Assembly (NCBI RefSeq): GCF_900115475.1
Contig: NZ_FOWP01000004.1
Coordinates: forward strand, 1 to 64,000
Reading direction: 5' to 3'
DNA: 64,000 bases
Origin: Ectopseudomonas composti
Lineage (GTDB): Bacteria; Pseudomonadota; Gammaproteobacteria; Pseudomonadales; Pseudomonadaceae
In this document: positions 15,884 to 24,126 of the stretch, piece after piece
Layout: each line of letters starts with the position of its first letter
How positions within the stretch are numbered: position 1 is the first letter of the stretch
Position numbers and translations under genes: made by a program
The notes under the pieces: generated by a model
Databases searched by the model: none
What the model was told of the DNA's origin: nothing
What the model saw: only the letters and a program-made list of their open reading frames with translations

Positions 15884-17128
15884 TTGAAGAAGAATGTTCT
15901 GATCATTGGTGCAGGAGGTGTTGCCAAGGTGGTGGCCCATAAGTGCGCGCAACACAATGACGAGTTAGGTCGCATTGCAATTGCGTCGCGCAACATCTCC
16001 AAATGCCAGGCCATCATCGACAGCGTGCAGGCCAAGGGCGGCCTCAAGCAGCCCGGCGAGATCAACGCCTATGCGCTGAACGCCCTGGACGTGGACGCGA
16101 CCAAGGCACTGATCCGCGAGACTGAATCGCAGATCGTCATCAACGTCGGCTCGGCGTTCCTCAACATGTCCGTGCTGCGCGCCTGTATCGACACCGGCGT
16201 CGCCTACCTGGACACCGCTATCCACGAAGATCCGAGCAAGATCTGTGAAACCCCGCCGTGGTACGGCAACTACGAGTGGAAGCACCTGGCCGAATGCCAG
16301 GACAAGGGCGTGACCGCCATCCTCGGCGTCGGCTTCGACCCGGGCGTGGTCAACTCCTATGCCGCTCTGGCGCAACAACAGTACTTCGACACGATCGAGT
16401 CGATCGACATCCTCGACGTCAACGCCGGCTCGCACGGCAAGTACTTCGCCACCAATTTCGACCCGGAAATCAATTTCCGCGAATTCACCGGCACGGTCTA
16501 CAGCTGGCAGAACAGCCAGTGGACCAGCAACAGTATGTTCGAAGTCAAACGCACCGACGATCTGCCGGTTGTGGGCGAGCAGAACCTGTACCTGACCGGC
16601 CATGACGAGGTGCACTCGCTGTCCAAGCACCTCGACGTACCGAACGTGCGTTTCTGGATGAGCTTCGGCGACCACTACATCAACGTGTTCACCGTGCTGA
16701 AAAACCTCGGCCTGCTCTCCGAGCAACCGGTCAAGACCGCCGAAGGTCTTGAAGTGGTGCCGCTGAAAGTGGTCAAGGCCGTGCTGCCCGATCCCGCCTC
16801 GCTGGCGCCGGGCTACACCGGCAAGACCTGCATCGGTGATCTGGTCAAAGGCACCAAGGATGGCCAGCCGCGCGAGCTGTTCATCTACAACGTGGCCGAC
16901 CACGAAGACGCCTTTGCCGAGACCGACAGCCAGGGCATCTCCTACACCGCCGGCGTGCCGCCGGTCGCCGCCGCGCTGCTGGTCGCGCGTGGCGAGTGGG
17001 ATGCCAAGCGCATGGTCAACGTCGAAGAGCTGCCGGCCGAGCCGTTCCTCAAGCTGCTTGATGTGATGGGCCTGCCCACCCGCATCAAGGATGAGCACGG
17101 CGACCGCCCGTGGAATCAGCCTGCCTGA
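15884..17128 (+). CDS. Carboxy(nor)spermidine dehydrogenase (saccharopine dehydrogenase family)
   Basis: A 414-aa enzyme with an N-terminal Rossmann motif (IIGAGGVAKVV). It condenses diaminopropane or putrescine with aspartate semialdehyde and reduces the imine to carboxy(nor)spermidine, the NspC substrate. The start is a TTG at 15884: GGAGG at 15871-15875 sits eight bases before it. The alternative GTG at 15875 lies inside that Shine-Dalgarno sequence. With NspC it forms the alternative, S-adenosylmethionine-independent polyamine route. A strong terminator follows. Confidence 0.85.
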   Translation: MKKNVLIIGAGGVAKVVAHKCAQHNDELGRIAIASRNISKCQAIIDSVQAKGGLKQPGEINAYALNALDVDATKALIRETESQIVINVGSAFLNMSVLRACIDTGVAYLDTAIHEDPSKICETPPWYGNYEWKHLAECQDKGVTAILGVGFDPGVVNSYAALAQQQYFDTIESIDILDVNAGSHGKYFATNFDPEINFREFTGTVYSWQNSQWTSNSMFEVKRTDDLPVVGEQNLYLTGHDEVHSLSKHLDVPNVRFWMSFGDHYINVFTVLKNLGLLSEQPVKTAEGLEVVPLKVVKAVLPDPASLAPGYTGKTCIGDLVKGTKDGQPRELFIYNVADHEDAFAETDSQGISYTAGVPPVAAALLVARGEWDAKRMVNVEELPAEPFLKLLDVMGLPTRIKDEHGDRPWNQPA

Positions 17129-17144
17129 TTCGCCCTGCAGAATG

Positions 17145-17176
17145 AAAAAAGGATCGCCTCGGCGATCCTTTTTTCG
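17145..17176. terminator. Rho-independent terminator after the polyamine genes
   Basis: AAAAAAGGATCGCC TC GGCGATCCTTTTTT is a perfect stem with A and T tails, so it can serve both convergent transcripts (polyamine genes and the CitMHS operon). Confidence 0.92.
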
Positions 17177-17189
17177 TTTCGGAGCAGTC

Positions 17190-18497
17190 TCAGATTGTCA
17201 CCACACCAAACAGCACTGCCGCTGCCAGCATCACCAGGCTGATGCCCCAGGCCCACAGCACGGTATAGCGGATGTGTTTGTATAGCTCGACGCCGGCCAG
17301 GCCGATGGCCAGGTAAACGCTCGGCACTACCGGGCTGATGCCGAAACCGGTGTTCTCGCCGATCAGCATGGCGCTGGCCACGGCTTGGGCATCGACACCT
17401 GCAGCCACAGCGACATCGCGAATCACTGGCAGCAGGGCGAAGTAGTAGGCGTCCGGCGAGAACAGCATGCCCAGCGGCACGCCGAAGGCGCCGATGATCA
17501 CGTGCAGCCAGTTGGCTGAGCCTTCGGGCAGGACGTTGATCATCCAGTGCGCCATGCCATCGGACATGCCGGCGCCGGACAGCACGCCGAGCAGGATGCC
17601 GGCCGCGAGCATCACCAGGGCCATCTGCATGGCATCGCTGGCGTGGCGCAGTACGGCCTGGTTCTGCTCCGCCAGGCTCGGGTAGTTGAGCACCAGGGCG
17701 ACGCCGAGGCCGACCATGAAGCAGGCGAACAGCGGAAAGGCGCCAGTGAACAGGCAGATGAGAATGATCAGGGTCAGCGCCAGGTTGGCCCAGTAGCGCC
17801 AGTTCATTGGGCTCAATTGATGGCTGTCATCGCCAGGTTCAGCCGTCTGCGCGGCTTCGTGGCCGGCGACCACGGCATAGCCATGGAAGCTGCGTTGGGC
17901 ACGCAGACCAAGGAATACGGCCAGGGCCATGACCAGTGCCAGGCCTACCGCCTGCACGGGAATCAGCGAGATCCACAGCTGCGAGGCGTCGATGCCGGTC
18001 ACCGCTGAGGCGCGCGCCGTAGTGCCGCCCCAGGGCACCATGTTCATCACCCCGGCGCTGAGCACCACCAGGCACAGCAGCATTTCGCGTTTCATGCCCA
18101 GGCGCAGGTACAGCGGCAACAGGGCCGGAATCACCAGCAGGAAGGTCGCGGCGCCGATGCCGTCCAGGTGGGTCACTGCCGTCACGGCAACGGTGACCAC
18201 CGCTACCGCCAGCGGCTTGCCGCCGGTGCTGCGTAGCAGGAAGTTGACCAGCGGCGCGAACAGGCCACGCTCGCGCATGATGCCGAAATAGAGGATGGCG
18301 AAGATGAACAGTGTGGCGGTCGGTGCTACGGCCTTGAGCCCGTCGGTGGCGAACTTGCCGATCTCGTTCAGGCCGAAACCGGCGATGGCGCAGGCGATTA
18401 CCGGTAGGGTGACGAAGGCGACCAGTGGGCTGATCCGACGCAGCAGGATCAGGGTGACGATGACAAACATCAGGCCGAAGCCCAGGGCGGTGATCAT
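17190..18497 (-). CDS. CitMHS-family metal-citrate/organic acid:H+ symporter
   Basis: A 435-aa protein with about 12 hydrophobic helices. The motifs VTHLDGIGAATFLL and MVPWGGTTARA are typical of the citrate-Mg2+:H+ symporter family. The substrate cannot be read from sequence. It is the last gene of a minus-strand operon with two AtuA-like proteins and a divergent LysR regulator, so it probably imports the acid those enzymes act on. Confidence 0.82.
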   Translation of the reverse strand: MITALGFGLMFVIVTLILLRRISPLVAFVTLPVIACAIAGFGLNEIGKFATDGLKAVAPTATLFIFAILYFGIMRERGLFAPLVNFLLRSTGGKPLAVAVVTVAVTAVTHLDGIGAATFLLVIPALLPLYLRLGMKREMLLCLVVLSAGVMNMVPWGGTTARASAVTGIDASQLWISLIPVQAVGLALVMALAVFLGLRAQRSFHGYAVVAGHEAAQTAEPGDDSHQLSPMNWRYWANLALTLIILICLFTGAFPLFACFMVGLGVALVLNYPSLAEQNQAVLRHASDAMQMALVMLAAGILLGVLSGAGMSDGMAHWMINVLPEGSANWLHVIIGAFGVPLGMLFSPDAYYFALLPVIRDVAVAAGVDAQAVASAMLIGENTGFGISPVVPSVYLAIGLAGVELYKHIRYTVLWAWGISLVMLAAAVLFGVVTI

Positions 18498-18546
18498 GTC
18501 GATCTCTCCGGTGTTGTTATTGTTGGAGGCGGGGTGAAATGACGGT

Positions 18547-18867
18547 TCAGTCCGGAGGCGGTAGCCTCAGGCCGAGCAGGGCGTAACTCAGGCTCTTGCC
18601 GTGACGGTCCAGCCCGGGGCTGGCGTTGACGCCACCTTCCAGTGCGTTCTCCACCACGAAGTTGAGGCCGCCCAGGTTCGGCAGCTCGTAGCGTTTCACC
18701 GTGCCAATGGCGCGGTGGTTCAGGCAGCCGGCCACCCGTTCGCAGGTCAGCTCACGGGCCAGCCAGGCATAGTGCTCGGCAGCGAAGGCGAACACCGCCA
18801 CGCTCAGGGTATTGCCCTTGTCGCCAGCACGGGCGTGGGCGTAGTCGCACAGCAGTACATCGGTCAT
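18547..18867 (-). CDS. AtuA-like small C-terminal-domain protein
   Basis: A 106-aa protein resembling the ferredoxin-fold C-terminal domain of AtuA/DUF1446 proteins (LLCDYAHARAGDKGNTLSVA). Its ATG at 18867 shares one base with the upstream stop (TGATG), so the pair is translationally coupled. In other bacteria the domain can be fused to the large AtuA part; here it is separate. A GTG at 18876 is a weaker alternative start. Confidence 0.78.
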   Translation of the reverse strand: MTDVLLCDYAHARAGDKGNTLSVAVFAFAAEHYAWLARELTCERVAGCLNHRAIGTVKRYELPNLGGLNFVVENALEGGVNASPGLDRHGKSLSYALLGLRLPPPD

Positions 18868-20216
18868 CAGAACCACTCCAGCTGTTGCCGCACCGCAGTG
18901 CGTTCGATGAGGAAACTGGCGGTACCGAGGGATTCGCCGATATGCCGGCGTACGCCGCCACCGCCGGCGGGGCCGTTGGTGTAGAGCGATTCGGCATCGA
19001 GCAACAGGCGTTCCAGCAGGGGCTTGTCACGGTCCAGGAAACTGATGCGCAGGCGCACGTCCTGGCAATCGGGCGCCTGGGCCAGGCGCTGCTGCAGCCA
19101 CTGACCGCCAGTGTCGTTGAACAGACTGGCAACGCCGATCACATCGATCCATGGCGTGAGCTGCGGCGCCAGCTTGGTGCAGCGCTGCAGCAGGATGTCG
19201 CGCGCCAGCGCTGCGCGAGCCACGGCGCCAGGGCCCGCGTAGGAAATCTCCGCTTCGGCGAACCACTTGCCGCGCAGGCCGACCAGGCCCTTGAGGTGCG
19301 TTGGCTGCGGTTTGCCGCGCACACCCTCGACCACCACCTGATCGGTTGCGATCTGCCGGACATGAACCTGGCTCAGGTCCATGATCACGTCCGGTGTCAG
19401 GTAGCTGGCCGGGTCGTGGACCTCGTAGAGCAGTTGTTCCTTGATCGTGCGTTCGGTGACGCAGCCTCCGGTGCCGGCCGCCTTGCCGATGACGATCTGT
19501 CCCTCGGCCGATACGCTGGCGATAGGGCAGCCGACATTGGCCAGGTCCGGTACGTCCTTCAGGCCTGGGTGAGCGAAGTAACCGCCGCTGACTTGGGTAC
19601 AGCATTCGAGCAGGTGACCGACTGCCGTGGCCTGGGCGATGCGGTCCCACTCATGGGCCTGCCAGCCGAAGGCATGGCGCAGCGGTCCGACCGCCAGGCT
19701 GGGGTCGGCAACGCGGCCGCAGAGGACGATGTCGGCGCCCTGATCCAGCGCCTGGACGATGCCATCGGCACCGCTGTAGACATTGACCGAGACCACTTCG
19801 CCGTCGAGTTGTGCGGGCAGCCACTGCTGCAGATCGATATCGCTGCCGAGCAGGTCGTCGCCCAGTACGCAGGCGATGCGTGCCGAAGCGTGACGCGTGC
19901 CCTGCAACTGCTGGCGCAGGCGCGTGGCGGCGGCGGTGGGGTTGGCAGCGCCACCGTTGGTAACGATGGCGATGCCTGCGTCCAGGCAGGTCTCCAGTAC
20001 CGGTTCGAGGAAGTCGAACAGGCGCAGGGCATAGCCGCTTTGGGCATCGTTGAGGCGGCGTAGCTGGGCTTCGGCCAAGGTGCGCTCGGCCAGCAGTTCG
20101 AAGAACAGGAAGCGTCGGCCGTCGCGACCGGCGAGGTCGTTGGCCAGAGCCAGCGCGGCATCGGGGCGATCATTGGCGAAGCCCGCGCCGCACCCGATAT
20201 GGACTGTTGTGGTCAT
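18867..20216 (-). CDS. AtuA-family (DUF1446) acyclic terpene utilisation-like protein
   Basis: A 449-aa protein with the glycine-rich N-terminus VHIGCGAGFANDRP and conserved segments IVTNGGAANP and DIVLCGRVADPSLAVGP of the AtuA/DUF1446 family. AtuA is genetically linked to citronellol/geraniol degradation, but many homologues sit in unrelated acid-catabolism clusters. None of the other atu genes is present here, so a terpene role is not supported. With the citrate-type transporter and LysR gene it looks like a small organic-acid utilisation locus. Confidence 0.8.
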   Translation of the reverse strand: MTTTVHIGCGAGFANDRPDAALALANDLAGRDGRRFLFFELLAERTLAEAQLRRLNDAQSGYALRLFDFLEPVLETCLDAGIAIVTNGGAANPTAAATRLRQQLQGTRHASARIACVLGDDLLGSDIDLQQWLPAQLDGEVVSVNVYSGADGIVQALDQGADIVLCGRVADPSLAVGPLRHAFGWQAHEWDRIAQATAVGHLLECCTQVSGGYFAHPGLKDVPDLANVGCPIASVSAEGQIVIGKAAGTGGCVTERTIKEQLLYEVHDPASYLTPDVIMDLSQVHVRQIATDQVVVEGVRGKPQPTHLKGLVGLRGKWFAEAEISYAGPGAVARAALARDILLQRCTKLAPQLTPWIDVIGVASLFNDTGGQWLQQRLAQAPDCQDVRLRISFLDRDKPLLERLLLDAESLYTNGPAGGGGVRRHIGESLGTASFLIERTAVRQQLEWF

Positions 20217-20326
20217 TGTCGATCCATCTCACGGTCAGATATGCAGCAAGGGTGATGCCTGTGGATTTAGTTGTGAATTCGAAATGTGATATGAATTAAT
20301 AAGAGAATTTTATAAGTTGCCGAGCC
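20217..20326. promoter_or_regulatory. Divergent promoter region, AtuA-like operon / LysR regulator
   Basis: A 110-bp A+T-rich gap between divergent genes, containing GTGATATGAATTAATAAG. It is the expected location of the LysR operator and both promoters. No specific box can be assigned with confidence. Confidence 0.5.
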
Positions 20327-21265
20327 ATGGACATCAGCTTTCGCCAGCTTCAGGCCTTCGTCCTGATTGCCGAACACCGCAGTTTCAGTCGCGCCGCCGA
20401 GCAGGTTCACCTGTCGCAACCGGCGCTCAGCTACAGCCTGCGCAAACTCGAGGATGCCCTCGGCTTGACGCTGCTGGCGCGCAACACGCGCAGTGTGGAG
20501 CTGACCGCCGCCGGCCTGCGTTTTCTCGAACAGGCTCGTCGCTTGCTGCGTGACATGGACAACGCCGTGCACGACGCGCACGAGCAATTGCATCTGGAGA
20601 GTGGCTCGCTACGCATCGCTGTCTTGCCGTCGGTGGCCATCGAGCCCCTGCCACGGGTGATGCAGGAATACCGGCGACGCTATCCCGGTATCGACATCAG
20701 CCTGCACGACGGCCGCGCCGGGGAAATCCGCCAGTGGGTGAGTGCGGCTGAGGTGGATTTCGCTATTACCTCGGCGGCTGACGACCTCGGCGCGCTGGAT
20801 TTTCAGCCGCTCTACGACGACAGCCTGGTGCTGTTGGTAAGCGGTCAAGAGCACCTGCGCGGCAAGGCGTTGCTCGCTGCGTTACGTGAGCAGGACTACA
20901 TTGCCACCACCCGCGACACCAGCCTGCGCGGTATGGCCGATGAAACCCTGCTGCGTATGGGGTTGCAGCGCGATCCTGCCTGGGAAGTGGCCTACATGAG
21001 CAGCGCGGCCGCGCTGGCGCGTGCGGGGTTGGGTTTCGCTCTGCTGCCGGCCAGCGTCGCCGATACCTTCAACAGCGACGGCAGCCTCGCTGTGCACGTG
21101 CTCAGCCAAGCGCCAGCGCGCAGCATCGGCCTGCTGCAGCGCAAGCCGTGCTACTTGAGCCCGCCGGCGCAGGTCTTCATTACCCTGTTGCGGCAACAGG
21201 TGGGCGACGCTCAGGGACTATCCGCGCCCCTCGATTCACGCGACAATCGCCCCCCGATCAAATGA
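20327..21265 (+). CDS. LysR-family transcriptional regulator
   Basis: A 312-aa regulator with an N-terminal winged helix-turn-helix (residues ~3-60: FSRAAEQVHLSQPALSYSLR) and a periplasmic-binding-like effector domain. It is divergent from the AtuA-like/CitMHS operon and most likely controls it in response to the transported acid. Its TGA overlaps the ATG of the next gene (ATGA), although that gene belongs to the conserved replication/ribosome pair. Confidence 0.88.
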   Translation: MDISFRQLQAFVLIAEHRSFSRAAEQVHLSQPALSYSLRKLEDALGLTLLARNTRSVELTAAGLRFLEQARRLLRDMDNAVHDAHEQLHLESGSLRIAVLPSVAIEPLPRVMQEYRRRYPGIDISLHDGRAGEIRQWVSAAEVDFAITSAADDLGALDFQPLYDDSLVLLVSGQEHLRGKALLAALREQDYIATTRDTSLRGMADETLLRMGLQRDPAWEVAYMSSAAALARAGLGFALLPASVADTFNSDGSLAVHVLSQAPARSIGLLQRKPCYLSPPAQVFITLLRQQVGDAQGLSAPLDSRDNRPPIK

Positions 21266-22077
21266 CTGCACTGGATACTTCTGGTTTGAATGCCGAGCTG
21301 CGCCGTCGCGCCTATCTCGATGCCATGCAGGTGGCCACCTGGCTCCCGCGTACCGAGCTGCCCTTTGCCGCGCCGTCGCGTGCCGAATTGCTTGCGCCGC
21401 CGCCTGCCGAAGCGCCGCTGGCTATCGTGAGCGAACCGGTGGCCGTAGTGGCCGAGCCGGTACGCGAGGCGCCGGTCGTGCGGCCGAAGATCGAGATTCC
21501 GCGCCCGGGCGCCCAGCCGCGCCAGGTGGCGGCCGAAGTGCCAGCGACAGAGCCGGAGCCAGTCGAGGAAAAACCGCTTCGCGTCAGCGTTCCACCGCCG
21601 CGATTCTCCCTGCAGTTGCTGCGTGCCGGCGACTGCGCCCTGCTGGTGGAATTGCCCACCGGCCAGCCATTCCAGAGCCGCGACCCGGCTTACATCCTGC
21701 TCAAGGATCTGCTGCGCGCCGCCGGTCTGCCGGACAGCCCGCAACTGCTCGGCGAGCCGGTGCGCTGGCCGCTGCTGGTGCGCGGCAATATGGATCAAGG
21801 CCCGCAAGCGGCGCTGGAGTTCGTGCAGAGTTTCGTGGCCGCGCGTCTCGAAGAACAGCCCAGCGCCTGCCTGTGGCTGGTTGGTCTGCCGGCCATTCGC
21901 TTTGCCGGCGAAGGCGATGAGCACAGTTACAACCGCGAGCTGCAGGTCGAAGGCCTCGGCGCCTGCTGGGCCTTGCCGGGCCTGGAACTGCTGATGGAAG
22001 AGCCGGCGCGCAAGCGTGAACTGTGGCAGGCCATGCGGCGGGTTCGTCAACGCTGGTCAGCCCCTGCTCACTCCTGA
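21262..22077 (+). CDS. holD: Probable DNA polymerase III psi subunit (pseudomonad HolD)
   Basis: A 271-aa protein from ATG 21262. The N-terminus (MTALDTSGLNAELRRRAYLDAMQ) is followed by a Pro/Ala/Val/Glu-rich linker (residues ~45-110) and a C-terminal globular domain (FSLQLLRAGDCALLVELP to the end). It lies directly upstream of rimI, as holD does in E. coli. Published work identified a cryptic, highly divergent psi subunit in P. aeruginosa; I recall it as the gene next to rimI, which fits. Psi links chi and SSB to the clamp loader. An automatic annotation would probably say hypothetical or TonB-like because of the linker. Confidence 0.65.
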   Translation: MTALDTSGLNAELRRRAYLDAMQVATWLPRTELPFAAPSRAELLAPPPAEAPLAIVSEPVAVVAEPVREAPVVRPKIEIPRPGAQPRQVAAEVPATEPEPVEEKPLRVSVPPPRFSLQLLRAGDCALLVELPTGQPFQSRDPAYILLKDLLRAAGLPDSPQLLGEPVRWPLLVRGNMDQGPQAALEFVQSFVAARLEEQPSACLWLVGLPAIRFAGEGDEHSYNRELQVEGLGACWALPGLELLMEEPARKRELWQAMRRVRQRWSAPAHS

Positions 22078-22109
22078 GAACACCCGTCTTTGTGCCTGAG
22101 TTACGCCCA

Positions 22110-22562
22110 ATGAGCGATGCGATTACCTTCCGCCCGATGACCGAAGCGGATCTCGATGCTGTGCTGAAGATCGAATACGCCGCCTTCAGCCACCCCTGGA
22201 CGCGCGGCATCTTCACCGACAGCCTCAAGTCCTATAACTGCTGGCTGATGTTCGAAGGCAACCAGCAGGTTGGCCACGGCGTGATCAACCTGATCCTTGA
22301 CGAAGCGCACCTGCTCAATATCACCGTCAAGCCGGAAAGTCAGGGCCGTGGGCTTGGCCTGCGTCTGCTCGAACACCTGATGAAAGAGGCCTATGAGCTG
22401 GGCGGGCGCGAGTGCTTTCTTGAGGTGCGTGCCAGCAATCAGGGTGCCTACCGCCTGTACGAGCGTTTTGGCTTCAACGAAGTGGGACGCCGCCGCGATT
22501 ACTACCCGGCCGTGGGTGGCCGCGAAGATGCGCTGGTGATGGCCTGCACGCTGGTCGATTGA
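22110..22562 (+). CDS. rimI: Ribosomal protein S18-alanine N-acetyltransferase RimI
   Basis: A 150-aa GNAT acetyltransferase. The acetyl-CoA loop QGRGLGLRLLEHL and the C-terminal ASNQGAYRLYERFGF / RRRDYYP are typical of RimI, which acetylates the N-terminal alanine of ribosomal protein S18. The start is ATG 22110; the open frame extends further upstream, but the family begins here. It follows holD by 32 bp. Confidence 0.92.
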   Translation: MSDAITFRPMTEADLDAVLKIEYAAFSHPWTRGIFTDSLKSYNCWLMFEGNQQVGHGVINLILDEAHLLNITVKPESQGRGLGLRLLEHLMKEAYELGGRECFLEVRASNQGAYRLYERFGFNEVGRRRDYYPAVGGREDALVMACTLVD

Positions 22563-22580
22563 TGTCATTACTTTAAAAAC

Positions 22581-22680
22581 GTAGCCCGGATGCAATCCGG
22601 GAAATCGTTGCCTCGGATTGCATCCGGCTACGGTCTGGCCGTTTGATCGCACCCGACCCGTAGGGTGCGCCGTGCGCACC
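22581..22680. repeat. Two REP elements (GTAGCCCGGATGC and GTAGGGTGCGC families)
   Basis: GTAGCCCGGATGCAATCC (22581) is complemented by GGATTGCATCCGGCTAC ending near 22632. A single GTAGGGTGCGCCGTGCGCACC follows at 22659-22680. Both lie between the convergent rimI and nnrS. Confidence 0.75.
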
Positions 22681-22694
22681 GAAATTTCCTCCAC

Positions 22695-23870
22695 TCACCC
22701 CGGATGTCCATCGACCCGCGCCCGGCAAAGTATCGGCGCGTAATACCCGACGAACAGCGCGAAGGACGCGCCCCAACAGATTGCTGCCAGCCATAACCAA
22801 CTGCCGCCCGCCGAGACCCGAATCAGCGCGCCCAAGTTGAGCAGGCCAAAGGCCCAGGCCATCGCATTAGGCGACTGCAGGGCACGCCCGGTATGGCCTA
22901 GGCTGACCCGCGCCATCATCGCCAGGATCAGCCCGCCCATTGCCCCCACCGCCAGCGCGTGATTGGCCAGGTTGGGTTGCGTCAGCCAGCCCAGGTGCCA
23001 GGCGGCCATGCCGAGGCTGGCGACCAGCAGCCAGGCGTAGCCCAGGTGCAGCGACCACAGCAGCGGCACGCGCCAGATACCGCGCAGGTGCCAGCGCCAC
23101 AGGCGCTGGCCATGCAGCGCGCTCAGCACGATGAACGGCGTGGCCAACCATGAGTTCGCCTGCAGGTTATGCCCGCTGGCGAACAAGACCGCGACCAGCA
23201 CACCGCAGACCAGCAACAGACGATCCAGCCAGGGATGGGCGGCGAAGGCCTCGGTTCGGCCCAGGCCGCGCTGGGTGAAGAAGGGAATGACTCGCCCACC
23301 GATCAGGCTCAGCATGACCGCAATCAGCCACAGTGCGGCCAACGCTCCACGGCGTTGCCAGCCGTCGTCGCCCATTGCCAGGCCGGCGAGAGTGAGTGAC
23401 TGGCATAGCGCGAGCAGGCTCAGCACCAGCAGGATCGGGTAGTTGTTGCGCTGTCTCGCGGCGATCAGCTGGCGCGCCATCTGCGTGATGAACAGGCCGG
23501 TGAAAGCCAGCTGCAAGGCAATCAGCACCGCCAGCGGTACGGGTGCGAACCAGGCCAGACGTGCCGCTAGCCACACGCCGAACAGCATGATCAGCGGCCG
23601 CCCGTTCAGGCCTGGGCGGCCCGTCCAGTTCTGTACGGCGGTGAGCAGAAAACCGGCGATTATCGCCAGGCCGAAACCAAAGGGCATCTCATGACGATGC
23701 CAGGCCAGCATGCCGCCGGGCACCGCCAGACCCGGTGCGCCATGCAGCACCGCCGCCCAGAGGGCGACGGCGAGCAGGGCGAACGACGCGCCAGCGAGGA
23801 AGAACGAGCGAAAGCCCAGGCGCCACAGCGGCGCGATGGCCAGTGCCCGCTGGCGATCAAGCAAGTGCAT
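22695..23870 (-). CDS. nnrS: NnrS family membrane protein
   Basis: A 391-aa protein with about 12 transmembrane helices and the family features PLWRLGFRSFFLAG, WHRHEMPFGF and TAVQNWTGRPG. NnrS is a haem- and copper-containing membrane protein that helps cells tolerate nitric oxide and nitrosative stress. It overlaps the ppyR-like gene by 14 bp and is last in the fhp-ppyR-nnrS operon, an order I remember from P. aeruginosa. Confidence 0.9.
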   Translation of the reverse strand: MHLLDRQRALAIAPLWRLGFRSFFLAGASFALLAVALWAAVLHGAPGLAVPGGMLAWHRHEMPFGFGLAIIAGFLLTAVQNWTGRPGLNGRPLIMLFGVWLAARLAWFAPVPLAVLIALQLAFTGLFITQMARQLIAARQRNNYPILLVLSLLALCQSLTLAGLAMGDDGWQRRGALAALWLIAVMLSLIGGRVIPFFTQRGLGRTEAFAAHPWLDRLLLVCGVLVAVLFASGHNLQANSWLATPFIVLSALHGQRLWRWHLRGIWRVPLLWSLHLGYAWLLVASLGMAAWHLGWLTQPNLANHALAVGAMGGLILAMMARVSLGHTGRALQSPNAMAWAFGLLNLGALIRVSAGGSWLWLAAICWGASFALFVGYYAPILCRARVDGHPG

Positions 23871-24108
23871 GAGAGCATGCCTCCTCTTTCAAACGTTCCT
23901 GCGCGATTAGGCGCAGCACGTAGCCGATCTTCAAGATGCTGGGACCGAGCAGCGTCAGGCTGTGCGCCAGCACCAGTGTCGGCACGTTCAGGTAGCGTTC
24001 CATGCCGTAGGCCGCCAGCAGTCCCAGAAGCAGCAGAAACAGACCGCTCCAGAGCAGTTGGCTGGACAGATGCAGGATGTGCGCGGGTGGCAGGTTCAGC
24101 GGGTACAT
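23857..24108 (-). CDS. ppyR: PpyR-like small membrane protein
   Basis: An 83-aa protein with two hydrophobic segments (around residues 17-36 and 44-64). It is located between fhp and nnrS, exactly as ppyR is in P. aeruginosa. There it has been described as a membrane regulator affecting psl and pyoverdine expression. The context here suggests a nitric-oxide link. It overlaps nnrS by 14 bp; GAGG precedes the ATG. The symbol rests on position and size. Confidence 0.7.
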   Translation of the reverse strand: MYPLNLPPAHILHLSSQLLWSGLFLLLLGLLAAYGMERYLNVPTLVLAHSLTLLGPSILKIGYVLRLIAQERLKEEACSHALA

Positions 24109-24126
24109 GGTTCACCTCCTCATCGA

